From: Staphylococcus hsinchuensis
Lineage (GTDB): Bacteria > Bacillota > Bacilli > Staphylococcales > Staphylococcaceae
Direction of reading: 5' to 3'
Assembly (NCBI RefSeq): GCF_038789205.1
Contig: NZ_CP128355.1
Location: 992,001 to 1,056,000 of the forward strand
DNA length: 64,000 bases
Shown: in pieces, positions 57,427 to 64,000 of the stretch
Layout of the letters: the number at the start of each line of letters is the position of its first letter
Numbering within the stretch: the first letter of the stretch is position 1
The notes under the pieces: generated by a model
The model's input: only the letters and a program-made list of their open reading frames with translations
Database searches by the model: none
What the model was told of the DNA's origin: nothing
Position numbers and translations under genes: made by a program

Positions 57427-57468
57427 AAAAAAAGAGATAGATTCTAGTAAAAGAATCTATCTCTTTCA
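57427..57468 (-). terminator. Terminator of the GlsB gene
   Basis: On the minus strand aaagagatagatt pairs with aatctatctcttt and is followed by a T run. Confidence 0.85.
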
Positions 57469-57497
57469 TAATAATATTTAGTTAAACGTATGTCCCA

Positions 57498-57752
57498 TTA
57501 TTTTTTCTTGTGAATTAATCCGAACACAAGTGAAACAAGTGCAACTAAAATAATTGTTCCGATTAATGCAGGGAATACGTGAATACGGCCGATTTCCCAG
57601 CCCCATTGACCAAATAGTTTAGAACCGATGATTGAACCGATAATACCTGCAATGATATTACCAATAATACCACCAGGAATATCTTTACCTAGAATTGCAC
57701 CAGCAATCCAACCAATTAATCCCCCGATGATTAACATAAGAATAAAACCCAT
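57498..57752 (-). CDS. GlsB/YeaQ/YmgE family small membrane protein
   Basis: An 84-residue, Gly- and Ile-rich protein with three membrane helices; GLIGWIAGAILGKDIPGG and IIAGIIGSIIGSKLFG are the family signature. Such proteins are common stress-induced envelope proteins of unknown role. The AAGGAGG Shine-Dalgarno sequence is strong. Its promoter is overlapped by a Fur-like box, an unexpected control for this family. Confidence 0.87.
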   Translation of the reverse strand: MGFILMLIIGGLIGWIAGAILGKDIPGGIIGNIIAGIIGSIIGSKLFGQWGWEIGRIHVFPALIGTIILVALVSLVFGLIHKKK

Positions 57753-57769
57753 GGTATAACCTCCTTAAA

Positions 57770-57788
57770 TAATATGATAATCATTATA
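57770..57788 (-). promoter_or_regulatory. Fur-like box over the GlsB promoter
   Basis: The core ATGATAATCATTAT (57774-57787) is a perfect central match to the Fur box, 15 of 19 positions in all. On the minus strand it overlaps the TATAAT -10 (57783-57788), which lies about 30 bases before the start codon. Confidence 0.55.
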
Positions 57789-57811
57789 TACCACGAAATG
57801 TTATAACATAA

Positions 57812-58405
57812 TCAATATTTCTTTGAAAAGAGCTTTTGCCAATATATATATAATAAAAATATGATATGAATAAATAATAATATGTACCAGTAAGGTGTTA
57901 AGATAATCATTACTGTAAACGAGATAATAATAAGTGTATGTCCAACGTACAATGGTGCTTTAATACGATTGATTAATTTAAAATATTGCTTTTCTTCTGG
58001 TTTGAAAGTGCTATAAAGAAGAATTATAAAGCCTAACATAAATATCGTCGGTGAAAAATAGGGCGCTGACATATAATAGGAATCTTGGCTCGTACCATAA
58101 ATAAGCAAGAGTGATAAACTAAAAATAATTGAGATAATAAACGCCATATATTTATGTTTGTTAATAGTTGCTGAATGAATAGTTTTATCAATATAAATAT
58201 GCAAAATGGTCCAAATTAACAATTGAGCTACGGTGCATATAGTTATGTAATCTTGTTTCTCTGCAAAAAAGAGATTGATAAAGGAATTGATAGTAATTGC
58301 AATAAGAATAGAGCTGAACTTAAGTTGTGTAAATTTCTGACGATATAAATCTAAACCTAAAATGATAAATACCACAGCAATGTTTATGATAATAAATTGT
58401 AGCAT
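57812..58405 (-). CDS. Hypothetical multi-spanning membrane protein
   Basis: A 197-residue protein with about seven hydrophobic helices and few charged residues. No conserved family motif recognised. AGGAGAGC precedes the ATG. It lies with the GlsB gene where saePQRS stands in S. aureus, so it is likely a lineage-specific gene. Confidence 0.7.
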   Translation of the reverse strand: MLQFIIINIAVVFIILGLDLYRQKFTQLKFSSILIAITINSFINLFFAEKQDYITICTVAQLLIWTILHIYIDKTIHSATINKHKYMAFIISIIFSLSLLLIYGTSQDSYYMSAPYFSPTIFMLGFIILLYSTFKPEEKQYFKLINRIKAPLYVGHTLIIISFTVMIILTPYWYILLFIHIIFLLYIYWQKLFSKKY

Positions 58406-58600
58406 GATGCTCTCCTAACCAATGTACTTCATTCCAATATTATATCAATTAAAATAAAGATATTCATTTGATAACAACTCATAATTTATAATTTTTGAAA
58501 GGGAAATGTGTAATATTATTGTTTTTGTATTGTTCGTGTTATTTTAAGTTGTTAAAAATAGAAGTGTTAGCATTACCCATACCTTTTAAACATAAAAAAT
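58406..58600. other. Intergenic region before copy 4 of the dispersed repeat
   Basis: About 195 AT-rich bases with no coding frame. It should contain the minus-strand promoter of the preceding membrane protein gene, but none was clearly seen. Confidence 0.4.
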
Positions 58601-58692
58601 AGGAGTGGAACAGGAGCGAAATTTCTAAAATAGATTTCGTACATCTCAGCTAGTTGAAAAAAAGTCTGAGACATTTTTTGTCTCAGACTCCA
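58601..58692 (+). repeat. Dispersed intergenic double-hairpin element, copy 4
   Basis: The first stem (GGAGTGGAACAGGAGCGAAAT with ATTTCGT) is degenerate. The second, AGTCTGAGACA with TGTCTCAGACT, is perfect. Flanked by A and T runs, it can terminate queE on the minus strand. Same family as 1931, 43790 and 51489. Confidence 0.75.
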
Positions 58693-58727
58693 TTCTAAAT
58701 AAGTGAAATATATTTATAGTATCGATA

Positions 58728-59444
58728 CTAGACCCCTTTTTTATTACTCCATAGTAATGTATGCAATTGAGGTAAGACGTATACATTATTCATATCACTG
58801 CTTTGCATTACTCGATCAATCAACGATTCATAAAGTGATAATAGTTTTTCTGTATGTGAATCGATATGGTCATCCTCAAGATAAGGATTGCCCACTTGTA
58901 AGTAAAATGGTATTTCTGGATAACGATGGTGTATCATTTTAGCGAAATCATAATCAGTTTCATCGAAAACCACGACCTTTAAATTCAATGATTCAGGTAC
59001 ACATTCTTCGATAACTTCATCTAATAATGGTAAATTAGGTTTCATCATAGAGCTTGGTGGTTTCGGACTGATTGTTAAGTCATCTATTTGTCGCATCCAC
59101 GGTTGGAATTTACTTCCTTGTGTTTCGAGAGCAGTTTTTATATTCTTTTCTTCAAATAAATCAACAAGGGACTGGATACCTTTAATTAAAGCAGGATTAC
59201 CTCCTGAAATCGTTACGTGATTAAATGTGTCACCAGCGATTTCATATAGTCTTTCATAAACTTCTTCAGCTGTCATCATACGGATATCTTCTTTGGCACT
59301 GCCATCCCATGTGAAACTTGAATCACACCAACTACAACGATAATCACAACCCGCAGTTCGGACGAACATCGTCTTACGTCCAATTACACGTCCTTCACCT
59401 TGGATTGTAGGACCAAAAATTTCTAATACGGGAATCTTACTCAT
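58728..59444 (-). CDS. queE: 7-carboxy-7-deazaguanine synthase QueE
   Basis: A 238-residue radical SAM enzyme. The iron-sulfur cysteines are C33, C37 and C40 in CDYRCSWC; the opening IFGPTIQGEG and the SGGNPAL motif are typical. It contracts the ring of carboxytetrahydropterin to carboxydeazaguanine in queuosine synthesis. ATG 59444 is chosen because AAAGGAG precedes it; the frame stays open to 59492. It overlaps queD by eight bases. Confidence 0.93.
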   Translation of the reverse strand: MSKIPVLEIFGPTIQGEGRVIGRKTMFVRTAGCDYRCSWCDSSFTWDGSAKEDIRMMTAEEVYERLYEIAGDTFNHVTISGGNPALIKGIQSLVDLFEEKNIKTALETQGSKFQPWMRQIDDLTISPKPPSSMMKPNLPLLDEVIEECVPESLNLKVVVFDETDYDFAKMIHHRYPEIPFYLQVGNPYLEDDHIDSHTEKLLSLYESLIDRVMQSSDMNNVYVLPQLHTLLWSNKKGV

Positions 59445-59862
59445 TATTGTGCTCCTTTGGTCGATAAATGACATAACTTGTTGGTGTTTCACGAAGGTAT
59501 ACTTGTAGGCATTGCGGTTTGTTGGGTCTTTGGTCTAAATCTTGTTGAATCATTTCATATATTGTTTGTGCCACGAGTTCAGTTGAAGGAATCTTATTTT
59601 CAAATTGTGGCAAATCATTTAGTAAATAATGGTCGAATTGACCGTGTACCAACTTTTTAAGTTCACTGAAGTTTGCTAAGAAGCCGTTATGATCTAAAGT
59701 ATCACCTGCAATAGTCAAATTCACAAAGTAAGTGTGTCCGTGTGTACGCATACATTTACCTGCATCTTCATTGGGGATATAATGTGCGGCAGAGAAGTTG
59801 AAATCTTTGTTCAGTTCGAATTGGTAAGGATGCGTTATGCTCGGATAATGCTGTTGAAACAT
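59437..59862 (-). CDS. queD: 6-carboxytetrahydropterin synthase QueD
   Basis: A 141-residue enzyme. FSAAHYI and RTHGHTY hold the zinc histidines; GKC carries the catalytic Cys. It turns dihydroneopterin triphosphate into carboxytetrahydropterin, the QueE substrate. The ATG is one base after the queC stop, so translation is coupled in the order queC, queD, queE. Confidence 0.93.
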   Translation of the reverse strand: MFQQHYPSITHPYQFELNKDFNFSAAHYIPNEDAGKCMRTHGHTYFVNLTIAGDTLDHNGFLANFSELKKLVHGQFDHYLLNDLPQFENKIPSTELVAQTIYEMIQQDLDQRPNKPQCLQVYLRETPTSYVIYRPKEHNNE

Positions 59863-59863
59863 A

Positions 59864-60538
59864 TTATCGTACTCCTTTTTCTTCTAAATAGTCATTTAAG
59901 CCACGTGCTCTCAATTTGCAGGCTGGACATGTGCCACAACCATCACCCACGATGCCATTATAACAAGTGAGTGTATTGTATCTAATATAGTCTAGTACGC
60001 CGAGTTCATCACTGAGTGCCCATGTTTCTTTCTTGTCGAGCCACATCAGCGGCGTATGAATAACGAAATCTTTATCCATTGAAAGTGAAAGTGTGACATT
60101 CATCGATTTAATAAAGCTATCTCTACAATCTGGATAGCCTGAAAAATCTGTTTCACATACACCTGTAATAATATGTTTCGTGTTAGTTTGATATGCTAAA
60201 GCGCCCGCAAATGATAAGAATAGTAAATTTCTTGCTGGTACAAATGTATTTGGTACGCCATCATCGTTTTCTTCTATATCCATGTCATGTTGAGTTAGTG
60301 CGTTGGGCGTGAGTTGTGATAATAAAGACATGTCTAATACATGATGTTTAACGTTTTGCTCTTTGGCAATTTGCTTTGCAACTTCTATCTCACTATCATG
60401 TCGTTGTCCATATTCAAATGTAACTAACTCTACTTCGTCAAAATGTTTCTTTGCCCAAAAAAGACAAGTCGTACTATCTTGACCGCCACTAAAAACGACA
60501 ATGGCTTTATTGTTGTTTAATGTGTTTTGTTGCGTCAT
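59864..60538 (-). CDS. queC: 7-cyano-7-deazaguanine synthase QueC
   Basis: A 224-residue ATP-dependent enzyme. [12 protein letters not shown] (residues 14-25) is the PP-loop, and the C-terminal [13 protein letters not shown] gives the zinc cysteines. It converts the carboxydeazaguanine to preQ0. GGAGAG precedes the ATG. It heads the operon under a preQ1 riboswitch. No queF is in the window, so preQ1 formation must be completed elsewhere. Confidence 0.95.
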   Translation of the reverse strand: MTQQNTLNNNKAIVVFSGGQDSTTCLFWAKKHFDEVELVTFEYGQRHDSEIEVAKQIAKEQNVKHHVLDMSLLSQLTPNALTQHDMDIEENDDGVPNTFVPARNLLFLSFAGALAYQTNTKHIITGVCETDFSGYPDCRDSFIKSMNVTLSLSMDKDFVIHTPLMWLDKKETWALSDELGVLDYIRYNTLTCYNGIVGDGCGTCPACKLRARGLNDYLEEKGVR

Positions 60539-60598
60539 ATTTGTTACTCTCCTTCAAATTTAAACTCTCTAGCTTTCCTGTGAATGACTATGACGCCT

Positions 60599-60636
60599 AA
60601 AAAAACGTCTATCTCTATAAAAAGATAGACGTTTTT
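60599..60636 (-). terminator. Riboswitch-controlled terminator
   Basis: On the minus strand AACGTCTATCT and AGATAGACGTT form a stem, followed by a T run. It lies between the preQ1 aptamer and queC and is the likely off-state element. Confidence 0.85.
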
Positions 60637-60640
60637 GGGT

Positions 60641-60680
60641 GTCTAGTTTTTTATAGAGGGTGTGAGCTAGGAACCTCTGA
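60641..60680 (-). promoter_or_regulatory. preQ1-I riboswitch aptamer
   Basis: The minus strand reads AGAGGTTCCTAGCTCACACC then CTCTATAAAAAACTAG, close to the published class I preQ1 aptamer (stem AGAGG/CCTCT, A-rich tail and CTAG pseudoknot). It precedes queCDE and a terminator hairpin, so bound preQ1 should stop transcription. A possible promoter lies upstream (TTGATT, 17 bases, TATTCT). Confidence 0.92.
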
Positions 60681-60793
60681 TACGATGTAATTTTACTTGG
60701 ATAAGAATAATATATTTGTATTGTAAAATCAAGCTAATCTTTGGGATAATATAAAGCAATCCTAACTAATTACGAATTTATTGAGGTGACACA

Positions 60794-61381
60794 ATGATAT
60801 TAATGATTGATAACAAAGATTCGTTCACCTATAACATTGTCGATTATATTAAACGATCAACTGATAAAGAATTACGCGTAATCGATGTTGATGAAGTGAA
60901 TAGTGATTTAATAAGTAATCTTTCCCCTGAGGCATTAATTATTTCACCTGGTCCTGGAACTCCGTCTGAGTATAGCAATATGTTACATATATATGAGACG
61001 ATTCCAGAACGAATGCCTATTCTAGGAGTATGTCTTGGTTTCCAACAACTTGTATACTTTTTTAAAGGGGATATTATACATAACAAGAAACCGGTACATG
61101 GTCACACAACGTGCATTCATCATAATAACGAAGGCATTTTCAAAGGTTTACCACAAGGGTTTAAAGTAATGCGTTATCATTCTTTAATGGCTGATTCTGA
61201 AACCTTTCCACGTGAACTGAAGATTACAGCAAAGAATGAGGAAGGGATCATTATGGCATTTGAACATCAGTCAAGACCAATATATGGCGTTCAATATCAT
61301 CCAGAGTCGATATTAAGTGACTATGGCATAGAACAATTCCAATTATTTATTGAACAAGTGGAGGGCGTGTTATGCGAATAG
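60794..61381 (+). CDS. pabA: Aminodeoxychorismate synthase glutaminase subunit
   Basis: A 195-residue class I glutamine amidotransferase. IDNKDSFTYN opens it; the triad is Cys80 (GVCLGFQQ), His and Glu in VQYHPESI. ISPGPGTP is typical. It supplies ammonia to PabB for p-aminobenzoate and folate. Anthranilate synthase TrpG is the close alternative, but the pabB and pabC genes next to it support PabA. It overlaps pabB by ten bases. Confidence 0.92.
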   Translation: MILMIDNKDSFTYNIVDYIKRSTDKELRVIDVDEVNSDLISNLSPEALIISPGPGTPSEYSNMLHIYETIPERMPILGVCLGFQQLVYFFKGDIIHNKKPVHGHTTCIHHNNEGIFKGLPQGFKVMRYHSLMADSETFPRELKITAKNEEGIIMAFEHQSRPIYGVQYHPESILSDYGIEQFQLFIEQVEGVLCE

Positions 61382-62514
61382 AGTTTAATTATCGATATAT
61401 GTTAGATGAGGTACGTTATGAGTCATATTGCTATCATTTCACACAATGTGAAGACAAAAAGATAGCTTACCAATTAGAACAAGTCGGCGAGGTCGTTGCA
61501 TATGCGGAACGTCAACAGCAGATGGGTAATTTTGTAGTATTATATTTACCATACGAAGCTTCGACATATTTTAATTCGCAAATGGCTACCATGCAGTTGA
61601 ATGAAGGTGAGGTGTACGCGGCAGCTTATACGTTTAAAGAGGCTGAGCCAATGGATGCTTCTTCATCTCCAGATAAATTTCACAAACAATGTAACTTCGA
61701 ATTTCAATTGTCTAATGACCAATTGATACGTCATATACGCACTGTTCAGGAAAATATTAAAACCGGCAATACATATCAAGTGAACTATACGACGCGCTTA
61801 ACTGATAAAATCCATGTACCGATTGCTCAACTTTATGAAGCTTTACAACGTAAGCAACATGGGCATTACGTATCACTAATAGATACAGAAGAATTACAAG
61901 TAGCTTCATTGTCTCCAGAATTATTTTTTCAACGTGGACCGTTTAAAGGTGAGGTAGACGTGATTGTGAGTAAACCGATGAAAGGTACGATGCCTAGAGG
62001 TAGAACGAAAGAAGAGGATATAACGCATTTCAATCAACTTGAGACATCTTCAAAAGACAAAGCAGAAAATGTAATGATTGTTGATTTATTACGCAATGAT
62101 ATTGGGCGTATAGCTAAAATGGGAACAGTGAATGTTTATAAAATGTTTAATATTGAATCTTATCCCACTGTCTATCAGATGACAAGTATGGTTGCCGGGC
62201 AAGTTGAGCCTCATACGAGTTTATTGCAAATACTTACCGGTTTATTCCCTTGTGGTTCTATTACTGGCGCACCTAAAGTCAATACGATGAAATATATTAA
62301 AGCGTTAGAACAAGTGCCAAGACGTATTTATTGTGGGACAATAGGGTTAATGAAACCGGATGGTAAATCAATTTTTAATGTACCGATTCGCACGATTCAG
62401 TATGTTAATCAACAAGCCGTTTATGGTGTAGGATCTGGTATAACGATTGATTCGGTTCCCGAAAGAGAAGTTGAAGAATTTAAAGATAAAACCAAAATAT
62501 TGGAGAGTATATAA
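61372..62514 (+). CDS. pabB: Aminodeoxychorismate synthase component I
   Basis: A 380-residue chorismate-using enzyme. TGNTYQVNYT, SLSPELFF, KPMKGTMPRG, LETSSKDKAEN, IVDLLRNDIGR and FPCGSITGAPK are the core motifs. The lysine in KPMKGTMPRG is that of PabB, where anthranilate synthase differs. It joins chorismate and ammonia to aminodeoxychorismate. The N-terminal part is short, as is usual in staphylococci. Its TAA overlaps the pabC start. Confidence 0.92.
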   Translation: MRIEFNYRYMLDEVRYESYCYHFTQCEDKKIAYQLEQVGEVVAYAERQQQMGNFVVLYLPYEASTYFNSQMATMQLNEGEVYAAAYTFKEAEPMDASSSPDKFHKQCNFEFQLSNDQLIRHIRTVQENIKTGNTYQVNYTTRLTDKIHVPIAQLYEALQRKQHGHYVSLIDTEELQVASLSPELFFQRGPFKGEVDVIVSKPMKGTMPRGRTKEEDITHFNQLETSSKDKAENVMIVDLLRNDIGRIAKMGTVNVYKMFNIESYPTVYQMTSMVAGQVEPHTSLLQILTGLFPCGSITGAPKVNTMKYIKALEQVPRRIYCGTIGLMKPDGKSIFNVPIRTIQYVNQQAVYGVGSGITIDSVPEREVEEFKDKTKILESI

Positions 62515-63122
62515 TGGATCTATTTGAAACGATGCGGTTAGAAGATGGAATTTTTAAGAGAATTCAGTTTCATACGAAACGTATTCAACAATCAAGTCGT
62601 AATTTGGACATAAACTTTAACCTTGAACAATGGAACCAATTGCTTAATCGTATTGCAGAGGAATATCCTAAAGGTGTTTATCGCGTGAAGATAATTTTAA
62701 AGCAAAATGGCAAATTTGATTCAGTTATAGCAGATTTACCAGATAAAGCATTATTTAGTGCTCAATTACAAAAGTTGCCGAAAAATATACCTGAAGCGGT
62801 TTTGACGAACAAGACTACAAACCGTGCCCATTTATCTCATCAACACCTAACGGATCTCATTTTATTATATGATGCAAATGGTAAAATTTTAGAGTTTGAT
62901 ATTGGTAATATATTAATTAAAGAGCATGACCATTTCTATACACCTACATATAATAAAGATATGTTGAAGGGATGTATGCGACAGGCTTTAATTGAACAAG
63001 GTAACATATATGAACGTGATTACGATGTTGACTCTTTTAAAGAGAAATATAAGCAAAATGAGATACAAGTGTATTTGATAAATAGTTTGCGAGAGGTTGC
63101 CGACGTGAAGATTTATATATAA
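62514..63122 (+). CDS. pabC: Aminodeoxychorismate lyase-like aminotransferase class IV
   Basis: A 202-residue fold-type IV PLP protein. LFETMRLEDG at the start, NRAHLSHQH, and EFDIGNILI and MLKGCMRQALI near the end match PabC. It would release pyruvate from aminodeoxychorismate to give p-aminobenzoate. It is shorter than E. coli PabC, and the usual PLP lysine is replaced or displaced, so activity is likely rather than certain. ATG overlaps the pabB stop by one base. Confidence 0.83.
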   Translation: MDLFETMRLEDGIFKRIQFHTKRIQQSSRNLDINFNLEQWNQLLNRIAEEYPKGVYRVKIILKQNGKFDSVIADLPDKALFSAQLQKLPKNIPEAVLTNKTTNRAHLSHQHLTDLILLYDANGKILEFDIGNILIKEHDHFYTPTYNKDMLKGCMRQALIEQGNIYERDYDVDSFKEKYKQNEIQVYLINSLREVADVKIYI

Positions 63123-63187
63123 AATGAATGTCATAACAAGTAATGAAATAAATGATTTTATTATATTTTAGAAAATGAGTGATATCA

Positions 63188-63397
63188 ATGATGTTGGTTG
63201 TATGGTTAATGTTAATGGTTGTAATGATTATCTTAACGCGTCGGTTGATCAAACCACTATTACAACAAAAACGGGTTCGTTTGGTGCAGTTAATCGTTAC
63301 AATAAGTTGTATCATCCAATTCATCATTATCTATTTTGTGGTCAATGAAATTATACATTATCTAGTCAAAGGTTTAGATGTGTTTTATCATGAGTAA
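63188..63397 (+). CDS. Small hypothetical membrane protein
   Basis: A 69-residue protein with two hydrophobic helices (MMLVVWLMLMVVMIIL and VQLIVTISCIIQFIIIYFVV) joined by a basic loop (TRRLIKPLLQQKRVR). No family recognised. GAGTG precedes ATG 63188; an earlier GTG at 63179 overlaps that site. It is 18 bases before pxpB and may belong to that operon. Confidence 0.6.
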   Translation: MMLVVWLMLMVVMIILTRRLIKPLLQQKRVRLVQLIVTISCIIQFIIIYFVVNEIIHYLVKGLDVFYHE

Positions 63398-63415
63398 CTA
63401 TTATGAGGTGAAACA

Positions 63416-64000
63416 ATGAAGATATATAGCCAGGGAGACCAAGCGATTGTCGTTTCGATAGAGAAAGAAGTTTCTAGAGGTCTGACTGAAGATTTATTAG
63501 CGTTAAGAAAGTATTTAAATAGCAAAAAATTTCCATTTATAACTGAAATTGTGCCAACAGAATCTGATATGATGATTTGTTACGATGCGAGAGATATGAT
63601 TAAGCATCACAATATTCAATCTCCGTTTCTATATATGAAAGCTTTGATACAGTCTATCCAGTTTGAAATTAAACATGAAGATACAACAATTATCCCTATA
63701 GAGATACCAATAGTATACGGTGGCGAACAAGGGCCTGATATCAAAAATTTATTATCATACTATAAAATTTCATTTGATCGGTTCGTAAAGTTACATTCAG
63801 AAAAGATATATTTCGTCTCAATGATGGGTTATACACCAGGATTCCCATATTTAACAGGTATGAACAAGAAATTATTTGTCAATCATACTGGAAAGCATAA
63901 GCGTTTTATTCCGGCTGGTTCAGTTATTATTGAAGGTAAAAAGACAGGTATAACGACGACTGATACATATGGAGATTGGTTAGTTATCGGTTATACACCT
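63416..64000 (+). CDS. pxpB: 5-oxoprolinase subunit PxpB (KipI family), 3' end outside window
   Basis: The first 195 residues of a KipI-like protein: KIYSQGDQAIVV at the start, YGGEQGPD in the middle, and MGYTPGFPYLTGM and GSVIIEGKKTGI near the cyclophilin-like domain end. PxpB works with PxpA and PxpC to open 5-oxoproline to glutamate with ATP. The other subunits are expected just beyond the edge. GAGGTG precedes the ATG. Confidence 0.87.
   Translation, partial: MKIYSQGDQAIVVSIEKEVSRGLTEDLLALRKYLNSKKFPFITEIVPTESDMMICYDARDMIKHHNIQSPFLYMKALIQSIQFEIKHEDTTIIPIEIPIVYGGEQGPDIKNLLSYYKISFDRFVKLHSEKIYFVSMMGYTPGFPYLTGMNKKLFVNHTGKHKRFIPAGSVIIEGKKTGITTTDTYGDWLVIGYTP

Overview
The window is chromosomal DNA of a staphylococcus, most likely a coagulase-negative species. 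It is AT-rich. It carries close homologues of several Staphylococcus genes in nearly the order I remember from the S. aureus chromosome: abcA-nupC, fhuCBG, dhaKLM, graXRS, pit, ssaA-type CHAP gene, yebC, uppP, cydDC, mgrA, norA, fruRBA, nagA, mpfA, csbB, queCDE and pabABC. No tRNA, rRNA, prophage, insertion sequence or CRISPR array was seen. Gene order in other species is quoted from memory.

Layout. 1-9 kb: the end of an ABC exporter, a nucleoside permease, a YitT membrane protein, the Fur-boxed fhuCBG ferric-hydroxamate importer and the cre-boxed dhaKLM dihydroxyacetone kinase. 9-17 kb: a YkvI-type transporter, an esterase, an acetyltransferase, graXRS (cationic peptide response) and a phosphate transporter pair. 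17-32 kb: a LysM-CHAP cell-wall hydrolase, a BI-1-type membrane protein, yebC, a MetE-like enzyme, a LysR regulator, two MFS pumps, small stress and unknown genes, a LOG-family protein and uppP. 32-45 kb: cydDC, mgrA with a long leader region, an aldo/keto reductase, a malate dehydrogenase, norA, a secreted protein and gtaB. 45-56 kb: a TetR-linked ABC exporter, the fructose operon, nagA, mpfA and a second aldo/keto reductase. 56-64 kb: a tandem structured repeat, csbB, a Fur-boxed GlsB protein, the preQ1-riboswitch queCDE operon, pabABC and the start of pxpB.

A theme is envelope defence: GraXRS, UppP, MgrA and its classical target NorA, the CHAP hydrolase, CsbB and several exporters. A second theme is carbon uptake under catabolite control, with cre-like sites before dhaK and inside the fru promoter.

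Main points to check. (1) fruA has an in-frame TAG between its EIIA and EIIB domains. (2) vraFG is not behind graRS, and rbf/sarX and saePQRS are not where they lie in S. aureus. (3) Three tandem copies of a foldable element precede csbB, with one base pair occurring as G-C, G-U and A-U. (4) mpfA has an upstream reading frame whose stop abuts the TTG start, and a hairpin that contains its Shine-Dalgarno sequence. (5) A dispersed intergenic double-hairpin element occurs four times. Start codons were moved downstream of the longest reading frame where a Shine-Dalgarno sequence or family alignment favoured it.
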